From a virus, in IMG/VR virus record IMGVR_UViG_3300030098_007087, positions 1-64,000 of that record: 64,000 nucleotides of DNA; one strand, written 5' to 3'. How positions within the stretch are numbered: the first letter of the stretch is position 1; the number at the start of each line of letters is the position of its first letter. Both the position numbers and the translations under genes were made by a program. Below the pieces are notes generated by a model. The model ran no database searches, was not told the origin of the DNA, and worked only from the letters and a program-made list of their open reading frames with translations. Shown piece after piece: positions 14,454 to 22,269 of the stretch.

Positions 14454-16145
14454 ATGAGAAACTTTATTATTGTATCGATGATTGCTTTTGGTTTGATTGC
14501 TTGTGAAAATACAACTGACACAACAACTGAGACTGAAGGTAAAACGACAACAACAACTTTCACAGGAGCTAGTGATAATACAACTACTACTACACCACCA
14601 GCTACTGATGAAACAACGTCTACTCCATCTACAACAACGGAAGAAAGTGGTACAAGTGCGCCCACTGAAACTGAAGGTGTAGAGGAGAATAATGAAACCA
14701 ATACGGTTCCTACTGAGACTGAGGAGGAGACCCCCCAACAGGGGTCAAATCCTTCAGACCCAGTGGAGGTAGATCCCACCAGTGATGAAGTAACCCTTGA
14801 TGATTTGACAGCAGAAGATCTTGCAGATATTGAAATTTTGCGTGACAATATTTTTTCTGGTTTAGATGTAGGCAAAGAGTTGTACTTATCACAGGTGAAT
14901 TTAGCTTTGGAAGACATCGGCTTTGATCCTGTTTATCAGTCTCTAGACAATAACCAAGAACTACCAGAAGTTTCCGATTGTCCTTATGTTGAGTTTTACA
15001 ATAATCAAGTTACAGTTGATGGGTATGAATGTGAATATCTTGTTGATAAAGCAAGGTCTGAAGCGTATTCTAAACTTTATGGAACATTAGTGGCTAATCG
15101 AGAAAACTATGACCCGGATCTTAGTGAGCAAGATTTTTGGTTTGAACAGGGCGCAGTTAGCGGTCTAGAAGAAGCAAGAGTTCTTTTTCGTGTTGATTTA
15201 AAAGCAAAACAATTTTGTAATCAAGTTCCAACACCGGTAAAAAGCTCGGAAGAAAAAGGATTGATTGTTGGACGTCAACATTTTATTAATTCTATGAACA
15301 ATTGGTTGACCACAAATGGGTATGCAGCAGATTATCCAATTATGTCCGATCCAATTGAAGTTTGCCAAGCCAACGAATCTTTATTGGACCCTGTTTATGA
15401 CGATGCTTTGAATTCCATCAGCCAAGCGATGCAAGAAAATCCACTTTGTGAAGACTATATTCCAATGGACGGTGATGATGAAATTATGTTTGCACAAGCA
15501 CAGACAGATTATAGCAACGCACTAAAAGTTGGTATTGAAGATGAGTTTGCATTAGCAGCAGTGAAAATTTTCAAAGTCGTTCCTTGCAATGTATCAGATC
15601 CATTGATTGTTGATGTAAATAAAAATGGAAAATTTGATGTCACTACTATTGAAAATGGCGTCAATTTTAGCTTTACCGGGACTCGTTCACAAGCAACTGC
15701 TTGGCTAAGTGGTGATGGATTTCTTTTTCATGATAGGAACTCAAATGGTGTTGTTGATAATGGCACCGAGCTTTTTGGAACAGATCGATCTTTCAATGGT
15801 GGCTTTACACATTTAGCTCATTTCGATTCAGATAAAAATGGAGTAATTGATCATAAAGATGATGTATACAAGAGTCTTTTTGTTTGGGTTGACACAAACA
15901 TGGACGGCGTTTCAACTAAAGACGAGGTGACAACCTTGCTCAAAGTTGGCGTTATGAATATTGATGTTGTGGCACAAAGTTACAATAAAAGTGTAAATGG
16001 TAATTTAATTAAGAAAGTTTCATATGGTACATTTAATAACGTAACTAAACAAACCCTTATTGGGGATGTGGATTTACGAACCGGTGTTTGGAATAAGCAG
16101 GGCACCGATCTTACCCCCTCTACTACAGAGGAAGAGCGAAACTAA
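14454..16145 (+). CDS. Lipoprotein with Thr-rich linker and EF-hand-like calcium loops (563 aa)
   Basis: AAGGAG site before ATG. Signal with lipobox GLIAC (Cys17), then a Thr/Glu linker to about residue 110, then a domain of unknown type (about 120-370) with several Cys. From about 385 on there are four DxDxDG-type loops: DVNKNGKFD, DRNSNGVVD, DSDKNGVID and DTNMDGVSTKDE. This arrangement, with a TELFG segment, matches the calcium-binding region of bacterial RTX/hemolysin-type proteins. Membrane-anchored and calcium-dependent by inference. Shares a promoter with 14041-14430 and ends at a strong terminator. Confidence 0.8.
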   Translation: MRNFIIVSMIAFGLIACENTTDTTTETEGKTTTTTFTGASDNTTTTTPPATDETTSTPSTTTEESGTSAPTETEGVEENNETNTVPTETEEETPQQGSNPSDPVEVDPTSDEVTLDDLTAEDLADIEILRDNIFSGLDVGKELYLSQVNLALEDIGFDPVYQSLDNNQELPEVSDCPYVEFYNNQVTVDGYECEYLVDKARSEAYSKLYGTLVANRENYDPDLSEQDFWFEQGAVSGLEEARVLFRVDLKAKQFCNQVPTPVKSSEEKGLIVGRQHFINSMNNWLTTNGYAADYPIMSDPIEVCQANESLLDPVYDDALNSISQAMQENPLCEDYIPMDGDDEIMFAQAQTDYSNALKVGIEDEFALAAVKIFKVVPCNVSDPLIVDVNKNGKFDVTTIENGVNFSFTGTRSQATAWLSGDGFLFHDRNSNGVVDNGTELFGTDRSFNGGFTHLAHFDSDKNGVIDHKDDVYKSLFVWVDTNMDGVSTKDEVTTLLKVGVMNIDVVAQSYNKSVNGNLIKKVSYGTFNNVTKQTLIGDVDLRTGVWNKQGTDLTPSTTEEERN

Positions 16146-16167
16146 CCCACCTTTATAGAAAACTTTT

Positions 16168-16200
16168 AGCGGGGGAGTCCTTCCCCCGCTTTTTCTTTTT
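16168..16200 (+). terminator. Rho-independent terminator
   Basis: AGCGGGGGA (16168-16176) pairs with TCCCCCGCT (16182-16190) around a 5-base loop, followed by TTTTCTTTTT. It closes the lipoprotein operon. Confidence 0.9.
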
Positions 16201-16232
16201 AAGAATATAAAAATTTTGATTATAATTATTTT

Positions 16233-16715
16233 ATGAGCAACTTCCCACAGAAATGGAATTCGGGCAGCGGTCAAAAAACTTCTTTTGAAGACATCATAAA
16301 TATAGTAAAACAACACTCCAAAAACAATGGCACTGTCTATGTCGGTACAGATTCTTTTTTTATAAAGGATCAATGCATATTTTCTAATGCAATTTGTCTT
16401 TATGGAGCCGATGGGCAAAAGGGTGGGCGATACTTCTTTATAAAGAAAAAAGTACCTAAAAAAGCCTTTTCTAACTTAGCTATTCGTATGTTGAAAGAAG
16501 CAGAAGAAACAATAGAGATAGCTAAGATAATTTCTCAGGCTAGTCCCTCAACAAAATTAGAACTTCACCTCGATGTCAGCAGTGCTGATAAAAAAGAAAA
16601 AACAAGCCACTTGGCTAAAATGTTAGTTGGGTATGTGAAAGGATCTGGATATGAATGTAAAATCAAACCTCACGCATTTGCCGCTAACTCCATTGCAGAC
16701 AGGCATTCAAAATGA
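16233..16715 (+). CDS. RNase H-like protein, YkuK/DUF458 type (160 aa)
   Basis: The pattern NGTVYVGTDSFF (about 32-43), then NAICLY, GGRYFFIKKK and LELHLDVSS matches the YkuK (DUF458) branch of the RNase H fold, in which GTDS supplies the first acidic residue and LDVS another. Length fits. It may act on RNA-DNA hybrids but activity is unproven for the family. A TATAAT-like box at 16221-16226 lies very close to the start. Its stop overlaps the next ATG (ATGA at 16712). Confidence 0.7.
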   Translation: MSNFPQKWNSGSGQKTSFEDIINIVKQHSKNNGTVYVGTDSFFIKDQCIFSNAICLYGADGQKGGRYFFIKKKVPKKAFSNLAIRMLKEAEETIEIAKIISQASPSTKLELHLDVSSADKKEKTSHLAKMLVGYVKGSGYECKIKPHAFAANSIADRHSK

Positions 16716-17002
16716 AAAAAGATTTACAAAAAGCAAAAAAATTGTGTGAAGAGGCATGTGATGAAGTATACATGAAATACGATGCTGATCTCTCGTATGA
16801 CCATTATGACCCTGAAGTACAAACTTTTTATTTATTTCAAGCTGATCACACTCACAACCAAGCCGAGTTCTATATGCTTGAGGAATTGACAAAAAAAATA
16901 AAAAAGATAAACAAAAGATGGCAGGTTGGTATAAAATACGATGACTTAGAAAAATACGAGGCAGATGTGCATGCCAGTAAAGTCAAAAACAAAGAATTAT
17001 AA
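16712..17002 (+). CDS. Hypothetical protein (96 aa)
   Basis: Coupled to the RNase H-like gene by an ATGA overlap. The product is charged and mostly helical: KAKKLCEEACDEVYMKYD, a short aromatic strand (VQTFYLFQADH) and EELTKKIKKINKRWQVGIKY. No membrane segment or known motif. Coupling suggests a partner of the preceding protein. Function unknown. Confidence 0.6.
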   Translation: MKKDLQKAKKLCEEACDEVYMKYDADLSYDHYDPEVQTFYLFQADHTHNQAEFYMLEELTKKIKKINKRWQVGIKYDDLEKYEADVHASKVKNKEL

Positions 17003-17042
17003 AATAGCGCCTAATTAGAAGGTCAATATAAGGAGAAAAAAA

Positions 17043-18185
17043 ATGGAAGATTTAGACATACCATCATTAGATATTGAAGATTTTGATATGGAAGAAGCTG
17101 CCGCAGCAAAAACAGATGAAATTGAAGATGAATCAGGAGGTGCACTAACATACGCAATTATTGGTTCTGGGCAAGGTGGTGGTCGTATCGCCAAAGCATT
17201 TTATGATTTGGGATATAAAAAGACTGTTGCTATTAATACAGCCAAATCAGATTTAGCGCTGCTGGATCTTCCTGATAATCATAAGTTCCATTTGGATTGT
17301 TTCGGTCAGCAAGGGGCTGGTAAAAATCAGGAAAAATCAAAAGAGGCGTTTGAGCTAAAGGGTCAAGAAATTTTCAATAAACTCAGAGAAGTGTTTGGCG
17401 AAAAAATTGATCGTATTTTGATTTGTGTTGGAGCCGCAGGAGGAACCGGGGGAGGAAGTGTATTGCCCTTGGTTGATATTGCAAAAAGATATTTTACATA
17501 TGTAGGAAAAGAGGATGCATCTGAGCGTGTTGGCGTCATCGCATCGTTGCCAACCAGTGGAGAGTGTGCGTCACCAGTTGTGGCAAACAATGCATATAAT
17601 AGAATTCAATCTCTCTGTGCTAGTGCTGCTAATGGTGATTTTGCTCCCCTTGTAATGATTGATAACGATAAGATTAAAAAACTATATCCCAAATTGACTG
17701 TGAAGAAGTTCTGGCCTACGCTAAATAACACAATCGCTGGTTTGTTTCATGTCTTCAATCTTCTTGCAACTAAAAACTCTGATTATACTACTTTTGACCC
17801 AGCAGACTATGACACTGTTATGAAAACAAAAGGTTGTATGATTTTTGGCGTTACAACAGTAAAGGATGTTGAGCATGAAACTTCTATCGCGACAGCTTTG
17901 AAGAGTAACCTTGAAAAGACTCTTTTGGCAACCGGGTTCGATTTGACAACCGCTCAAGGCACAGCCTGTGTTGTTGTTGGAGGAACAACCATTTATGAAG
18001 AGGTTGCAGGTCTCATGGACTCTATCGAATATGGCTTTGATACGCTGGCAGCTATTACTGGTGGCGCAGTTGTTCATAGGGGTATATACGAAGACCCAAA
18101 AAAGGATAAATTAGTCGCTTATACAATGGTAGGTGGGCTAGATGCACCGGCAAAAAGACTAGAAGAACTGCGTAAGTTTCTATAA
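17043..18185 (+). CDS. Tubulin/FtsZ-family GTPase (380 aa)
   Basis: After an acidic leader of about 35 residues, YAIIGSGQGGGRIAKAF gives the first nucleotide loop and GAAGGTGGGS (about 130-139) is the tubulin/FtsZ signature. TTFDPADYDTVM (about 248-259) aligns with the FtsZ T7 loop and keeps both acidic residues needed for GTP hydrolysis across the subunit contact. The C-terminal domain (GTACVVVGGTT, YTMVGGL) is FtsZ-like; no conserved FtsZ C-terminal peptide is seen. Jumbo phages use a tubulin (PhuZ) to position DNA. This protein is closer in pattern to FtsZ and may build filaments or disturb host division. AAGGAG site upstream. Confidence 0.88.
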   Translation: MEDLDIPSLDIEDFDMEEAAAAKTDEIEDESGGALTYAIIGSGQGGGRIAKAFYDLGYKKTVAINTAKSDLALLDLPDNHKFHLDCFGQQGAGKNQEKSKEAFELKGQEIFNKLREVFGEKIDRILICVGAAGGTGGGSVLPLVDIAKRYFTYVGKEDASERVGVIASLPTSGECASPVVANNAYNRIQSLCASAANGDFAPLVMIDNDKIKKLYPKLTVKKFWPTLNNTIAGLFHVFNLLATKNSDYTTFDPADYDTVMKTKGCMIFGVTTVKDVEHETSIATALKSNLEKTLLATGFDLTTAQGTACVVVGGTTIYEEVAGLMDSIEYGFDTLAAITGGAVVHRGIYEDPKKDKLVAYTMVGGLDAPAKRLEELRKFL

Positions 18186-18194
18186 GGAGAAAAA

Positions 18195-18410
18195 ATGAAT
18201 CCAAGGAAAAGAAAATTAGTGAGGGATGGACGTATGAACAATATGGTTCAAGAAGTAGGCAAACAAGATAAATCCACTTCAAAACATGAAGTTTCAAAAA
18301 ATGATCAAGTTCCAATGGATCCTTTTATTGCTAAAGAGTTAGAGGAAATCGAAAGAATTCCGTCGAACGAAAAAAAAACTACAACTAAAAAGAAAAAAGG
18401 TGGCAAATGA
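18195..18410 (+). CDS. Small basic hypothetical protein (71 aa)
   Basis: Starts behind AAGGAG, 10 bases after the GTPase gene, and its stop overlaps the ClpP-like start (ATGA at 18407). The ends are Lys/Arg-rich (MNPRKRKLVRDGR and TTTKKKKGGK) and the middle is polar, so it is probably disordered. Position between the GTPase and the protease suggests an adaptor or substrate, which is speculation. Confidence 0.55.
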   Translation: MNPRKRKLVRDGRMNNMVQEVGKQDKSTSKHEVSKNDQVPMDPFIAKELEEIERIPSNEKKTTTKKKKGGK

Positions 18411-19033
18411 AGAAAAATTGGCATTTGAACGCTGCTGAAGAAGAAGGCGAATACGAGGGTCCTACTTTGGCTGCCGGTAATTCAGACGATAGCAAAGTGT
18501 CATCGGAATACAATAAAATTTATTTTTATTCTGGAGTGACACGACAAGACAACCTGCAATTAAATAAGCTAATATTGAACACCGGTCAAAAAATGAAAAG
18601 CATAGAGTTGTGCTATAAATTGCCAGAGCCGCCAAAAGTATATTTACACATCAATTCTTATGGTGGGTCTGTCTTTGCAGGCTTTTCGTCAGTGGATTAC
18701 ATCAAAAACTGCCCTGCACCAGTCACATCTGTGATTGATGGCTGCGCTGCCTCGGCTGCAACAATTATGAGTGTAGTCGCCAAAGAAAGATATATTCACG
18801 AGCATGCCTTTATGCTTATTCATCAACTATCTTCGGGTATGTGGGGTAAGTTTGAAGACATGAAAGACGACATGAAGAATAATGAACTTTTGATGAAAAA
18901 GATTATTGGCATTTATGAAGAGCACACAAAACTTCCAAAATCAAAAATCACACAAATTCTAAAACGAGACCTTTGGTGGGACGCCAAGACCTGCTTAAAG
19001 TATGGGCTGGTCGATGATATCATCACCTCATGA
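18407..19033 (+). CDS. ClpP-type serine protease (208 aa)
   Basis: Belongs to the S14 (ClpP) family. The catalytic triad can be placed: Ser116 in GCAASAATIM, His139 in MLIHQLS and Asp188 in RDLWWDA. HINSYGGSVFAG is the family oxyanion strand, and YGLVDDI near the end is the usual C-terminal motif. About 30 extra residues precede the fold. Phage ClpP-like enzymes often act as head-maturation proteases, but the neighbours here are a GTPase and a cytidylyltransferase and not capsid genes, so a Clp-like quality-control or takeover role is possible. Confidence 0.88.
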   Translation: MKKNWHLNAAEEEGEYEGPTLAAGNSDDSKVSSEYNKIYFYSGVTRQDNLQLNKLILNTGQKMKSIELCYKLPEPPKVYLHINSYGGSVFAGFSSVDYIKNCPAPVTSVIDGCAASAATIMSVVAKERYIHEHAFMLIHQLSSGMWGKFEDMKDDMKNNELLMKKIIGIYEEHTKLPKSKITQILKRDLWWDAKTCLKYGLVDDIITS

Positions 19034-19527
19034 ATTTAGATAAAGAAAATAAAACAACCATTCTAGTCAGTGGGGGATTTGATGTCCCTCATCTAGGTCA
19101 TTTATTATTATTGAAGCATGCCAGTTCTTATGGTAAGGTATATGTTGCCTTGAACAGTGACGAGTGGATCTTGAAAAATAAGGGATATCTACTTTTTGAT
19201 TATGAAAGTAGAAAAATGAATTTGGAGGACATCCCATATGTGCACAGTGTGGTGGATTTTAGTGACAAAGACGGCACCGTTTGTGACGCACTTGATAAAG
19301 TAAAACCAACTTTTTTTGGAAATGGTGGAGCAGCAAAGAATTCTACTATACCAGAAAAAGAACTTGATCTTTGTTTAGAATTAGATATTGAACCAATATT
19401 TGGTTTGGGTGAATGTGCAGATACAATAGAACAAAAATATCTTATTCTAGTTCAAGGAACTATCTTGAGAGAGTCTATTAAGGAAGTTGATAGATTGCAG
19501 AAATTTAGACAACTTTATAAAAATTAG
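19030..19527 (+). CDS. Cytidylyltransferase-like nucleotidyltransferase (165 aa)
   Basis: SGGFDVPHLGHLLLLKHASS holds the HxGH motif (HLGH, about residues 21-24), as in glycerol-3-phosphate cytidylyltransferase and the HldE/RfaE C-terminal domain. VYVALNSDEWILKNKG and FGNGGAAKNSTIPE fit the substrate and nucleotide loops of the HldE-like group. ATGA coupling to the ClpP-like gene. The substrate is probably a phosphorylated sugar or polyol; exact one unknown. The last 4 bases overlap the end of a convergent minus-strand gene. Confidence 0.82.
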   Translation: MNLDKENKTTILVSGGFDVPHLGHLLLLKHASSYGKVYVALNSDEWILKNKGYLLFDYESRKMNLEDIPYVHSVVDFSDKDGTVCDALDKVKPTFFGNGGAAKNSTIPEKELDLCLELDIEPIFGLGECADTIEQKYLILVQGTILRESIKEVDRLQKFRQLYKN

Positions 19528-20354
19528 TCTTTATCTGGAGGGAGTGAAATCTCTTTCTTTTTGATTAGTTGCTTCATCAATACATCAACCATGTGATCTC
19601 CTATATGTTTAGTTGTTTTGCTATAAATAAAATCAGTTAGATCATCATAAGTTGGTGATAAAGAAACATGATTGAAATTTCTATAAACTGAGTGAATCAT
19701 TCCAACTAACTCACCTTTGTGGTTGACTATTGGAGAGCCGGAACTACCCCCTATCGCTGGTATAGAATAGATATCCGCATTTCTTTTTTGACCATTATAT
19801 AGTCCTTCTTGTAATGGAATCATGCCGGGATGATAGATACCAAGAGGCGCAGCCATATTATATACTTTATCTCCAATTTCTGGAGGTTGAGGCGAGACAT
19901 TTAGTGCTTTCTTGTATAAATCTTTCACCCAAACAATGCAAATGTCATTTTTTGCATCCTGAGCAACAATATTTATATTATACTTCGTGCCGTCTAACGT
20001 CTTCCCTATAAAGACTAGCTCTTTCTTTACATCTTTGATTAGTTCTGGAGCTTCTGACTTGAAAAAGCTATCAATATAGTTTTGAATTCCTGAGTCGTCA
20101 CAAACGTGAGCAGCAGTTAATACATAAGAACCATCAAATTGATTTCTAATTACAGCACCTGAAGCTGTGGAGCCTAACTCCGTGAAAGGTTTACATTCTC
20201 CGTCTTTGCATAAAGAAACAACAAGTGTTTTCTCCAATTTTATGAACGAGTCTCTATATAGAATATCTTTTTGGCTATTTTGGTTTAGACTAGTGCAAGA
20301 TACTGGGATGATGCAAAGAAAAAATAAAAAAAGCCGCATTAGTTTGTTTTTCAT
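19524..20354 (-). CDS. Trypsin-like serine protease lipoprotein (276 aa)
   Basis: The only clear minus-strand gene. Signal MRLFLFFLCIIPVSC gives a lipobox with Cys20. The chymotrypsin-fold triad is present: His83 in VLTAAHVC, Asp137 in AKNDICIVWV and Ser205 in GGSSGSPIV. The closest build is the secreted trypsin-like/DegP protease domain without PDZ. It would work outside the inner membrane. GAGG site before ATG. Convergent with 19030-19527 and divergent from lipoprotein 20431-20700. Being on the other strand with its own promoter suggests a recently acquired accessory gene. Confidence 0.85.
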   Translation of the reverse strand: MKNKLMRLFLFFLCIIPVSCTSLNQNSQKDILYRDSFIKLEKTLVVSLCKDGECKPFTELGSTASGAVIRNQFDGSYVLTAAHVCDDSGIQNYIDSFFKSEAPELIKDVKKELVFIGKTLDGTKYNINIVAQDAKNDICIVWVKDLYKKALNVSPQPPEIGDKVYNMAAPLGIYHPGMIPLQEGLYNGQKRNADIYSIPAIGGSSGSPIVNHKGELVGMIHSVYRNFNHVSLSPTYDDLTDFIYSKTTKHIGDHMVDVLMKQLIKKKEISLPPDKD

Positions 20355-20430
20355 CTTTTATCCTCAGTAATAACTAGACTTATCTAAAATAATGATCTAC
20401 TTATAGAGTGAATTAGGAGTTATATTACAA

Positions 20431-20700
20431 ATGTTTAAACAATATATTTTACTGACAGTGTTATTCATGTTGCTATCTTTTACCTTGATATCTGGTTGTG
20501 TTAAAGAAAAAATTAGTATTAAAAAAGACATCATTGTAGATGTTTTAGAGAGGGTACCTGAAAAAAATGAAAATGTAAAGCCCTCTTATACAGAAAACAA
20601 TTTCGATATCCATATATTTACTAATGAAGATGTGAGAAATAAAACAGTTCCTTGCTATTTCTGGACAGTTAAAAATACTCAACTTGAGATTTTGAAATAG
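20431..20700 (+). CDS. Small lipoprotein (89 aa)
   Basis: Signal YILLTVLFMLLSFTLISGC with a classical lipobox (ISGC, Cys23), then 66 polar residues with no known motif. AGGAG site at 20411-20415, somewhat far from ATG. It is divergently arranged with the protease lipoprotein. May act in the periplasm or outer membrane of the infected cell. Function unknown. Confidence 0.65.
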   Translation: MFKQYILLTVLFMLLSFTLISGCVKEKISIKKDIIVDVLERVPEKNENVKPSYTENNFDIHIFTNEDVRNKTVPCYFWTVKNTQLEILK

Positions 20701-20726
20701 TCCAGCATTGAAACAGAGAGTCGTGA

Positions 20727-22037
20727 ATGAAAAAAGTATATGTTCTGGACACTAGTGTTTGCCTCACCGATGCAGACTGCATAACTTCCTTTGAAAACAA
20801 TGACATAGTTGTTCCCCTCAAAGTCTTGGAAGAAATCGATCATAATAAAAAAAGACAAGATGGTGCTGGTATCAACGCCAGAAAAACCATAAGAATGTTA
20901 GATTCTTATAGAGAAAAGGGTAGTCTTCATAAAGGTGTGCGTATTGCAAAAGGCAAAGGTATTATCCAAGTGAAGGGATACGATGCTGATGTACTGCCTA
21001 AAGAATACGATCCAAACACTCCTGATAATCAAATTATTGCTACTGCTCTTACAGAGAGGACACTTCATAAAAAAAGAAAAGTAATTGTTGTATCCAGAGA
21101 CATCAACATGAGAGTCAAGTGTGATTCTATTGGACTCCTCTCAGAAGACTATATTGAAGGTCAGGTGGTAAAAGACATGAGCTATGTCTATACTGGTACA
21201 ACCTCTCATTTAGTTGATGAGCAAGTAATCGATAAATTCTATTCCAGAGAAGATGTTATGTTGGAGAAGGATGAAATAAAGCTTTATCCAAACCAATTTG
21301 TGATGCTAGTATCTAATTCAAACGAAAAAAAGACGGCTTTAGCTAGATTTGTAAATTATTCTACACCTCTTCAGAGAATACCGCAGAAAAAAGATGGAAT
21401 CTGGGGTGTGCATGCAAAAAACAAAGAACAAGCATTTGCCCTAGATTTACTAATGAACCCAGATATTGACATCATCACACTAGTTGGTAAAGCTGGGTCT
21501 GGTAAAACTCTTTGTGCAATTGCTGCTGCTTTAGAGCAAACAATGGAAGGCGATAACATTTATAAAAGAGTAATTGTCTCCAGACCCATACAGCCCATGG
21601 GTAAAGATATTGGATACTTGCCGGGAACAATGGAAGAGAAAATGAACCCATGGCTGGCTCCTATAGAAGATAATCTTAGGTTTTTGATGGGAAATGATAA
21701 AGAAACACTACAAATGTACATGGATAGTGGTACAATTGAGATCGAAGCCCTAACATATATCCGTGGTAGATCGATAGCAAACGCCTTTATTATTATTGAT
21801 GAGGCTCAGAATCTTACAATACATGAGCTAAAAACTATTGTTACCCGTGTTGGCGAGGGGACAAAGATCGTATTAACTGGCGATATCGAACAAATTGACA
21901 ATGTGTACACAGATGAGACATCTAATGGATTGACTCATGCTGTTGAAAAATTCAAAGATTATGAATTAGCAGGTCATATCATTCTGCAAAAGGGTGAGAG
22001 ATCAAAGGTTGCAACCCTTGCAGCCAAAGTTTTATAA
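20727..22037 (+). CDS. phoH: PIN-PhoH ATPase (436 aa)
   Basis: N-terminal PIN nuclease domain (about 1-150): VYVLDTSV with the first acidic residue, VLEEID, and VIVVSRDINMRVK near the end. The C-terminal PhoH domain has Walker A GKAGSGKT (about 254-261) and Walker B FIIIDEAQN (about 355), followed by TGDIEQID. This is the PhoH2/YlaK build, an ATP-dependent RNA helicase linked to a ribonuclease. PhoH genes are very common in marine phages. Length is normal. Confidence 0.92.
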   Translation: MKKVYVLDTSVCLTDADCITSFENNDIVVPLKVLEEIDHNKKRQDGAGINARKTIRMLDSYREKGSLHKGVRIAKGKGIIQVKGYDADVLPKEYDPNTPDNQIIATALTERTLHKKRKVIVVSRDINMRVKCDSIGLLSEDYIEGQVVKDMSYVYTGTTSHLVDEQVIDKFYSREDVMLEKDEIKLYPNQFVMLVSNSNEKKTALARFVNYSTPLQRIPQKKDGIWGVHAKNKEQAFALDLLMNPDIDIITLVGKAGSGKTLCAIAAALEQTMEGDNIYKRVIVSRPIQPMGKDIGYLPGTMEEKMNPWLAPIEDNLRFLMGNDKETLQMYMDSGTIEIEALTYIRGRSIANAFIIIDEAQNLTIHELKTIVTRVGEGTKIVLTGDIEQIDNVYTDETSNGLTHAVEKFKDYELAGHIILQKGERSKVATLAAKVL

Positions 22038-22043
22038 CTTTAC

Positions 22044-22072
22044 TTGACAAACAAAAATCATTATTATATTAT
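22044..22072 (+). promoter_or_regulatory. Sigma70-type promoter for the tRNA pair
   Basis: TTGACA (22044-22049), 17-base spacer, TATTAT (22067-22072), 12 bases before the first tRNA. Identical boxes and spacing precede tRNA-Leu at 27376-27404. Confidence 0.8.
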
Positions 22073-22084
22073 AGCAAACAACAT

Positions 22085-22161
22085 GGACCTCTAGCTCAAT
22101 AGGTTAGAGCATCCGGCTCATAACCGGCAGGTTCTCGGTTCAAGTCCGAGGGGGTCCACCA
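22085..22161 (+). tRNA. tRNA with CAT anticodon (Met or Ile2), CCA encoded
   Basis: Complete cloverleaf. Acceptor GGACCTC/GGGGTCC, anticodon stem CCGGC/ACCGG-type with loop CTCATAA, T-arm CTCGG TTCAAGT CCGAG, discriminator A and genomic CCA (22159-22161). The G1-C72 pair rules out initiator tRNA. Elongator Met and lysidine-modified Ile2 share this anticodon and cannot be separated by eye. Confidence 0.93.
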
Positions 22162-22164
22162 AAT

Positions 22165-22238
22165 GCGCCCGTAGCTCAGTTGGATAGAGCAACGGCCTTC
22201 TAAGCCGTAGGTCATAGGTTCGAGTCCTATCGGGCGTA
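22165..22238 (+). tRNA. tRNA-Arg(TCT), no encoded CCA
   Basis: Acceptor GCGCCCG/CGGGCGT (G-U at the end pair), D-arm AGCTCAGTTGGATAGAGC, anticodon loop CTTCTAA, T-arm ATAGG TTCGAGT CCTAT. Only 3 bases separate it from the preceding tRNA. TCT reads AGA, a codon frequent in these AT-rich genes. Confidence 0.93.
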
Positions 22239-22257
22239 CTAAATTGTATTTTATGGA

Positions 22258-22265
22258 CTATTTAT
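22258..22265 (+). promoter_or_regulatory. CTATTTAT octamer 4 bases before ATG 22270
   Basis: CTATTTAT followed by TTGC and ATG. The same 4-base spacing occurs at 49483-49497. If it is a late promoter, the transcript would have almost no leader. Confidence 0.4.
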
Positions 22266-22269
22266 TTGC

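Noticed and set aside
14091-14738. Long minus-strand frame rich in serine
   Set aside because: It is the complement of the GAA/GAG tract of the poly-Glu lipoprotein and of the next gene; composition is fully explained by them.
16198-16226. Promoter before the RNase H-like gene
   Set aside because: TATAAT is present but the -35 (TTTAAG) is weak and overlaps the terminator tail; noted only in the gene entry.
20355-20430. Divergent promoters between the two lipoprotein genes
   Set aside because: Some promoter is needed there, but no pair of boxes with good match and spacing could be chosen by eye.
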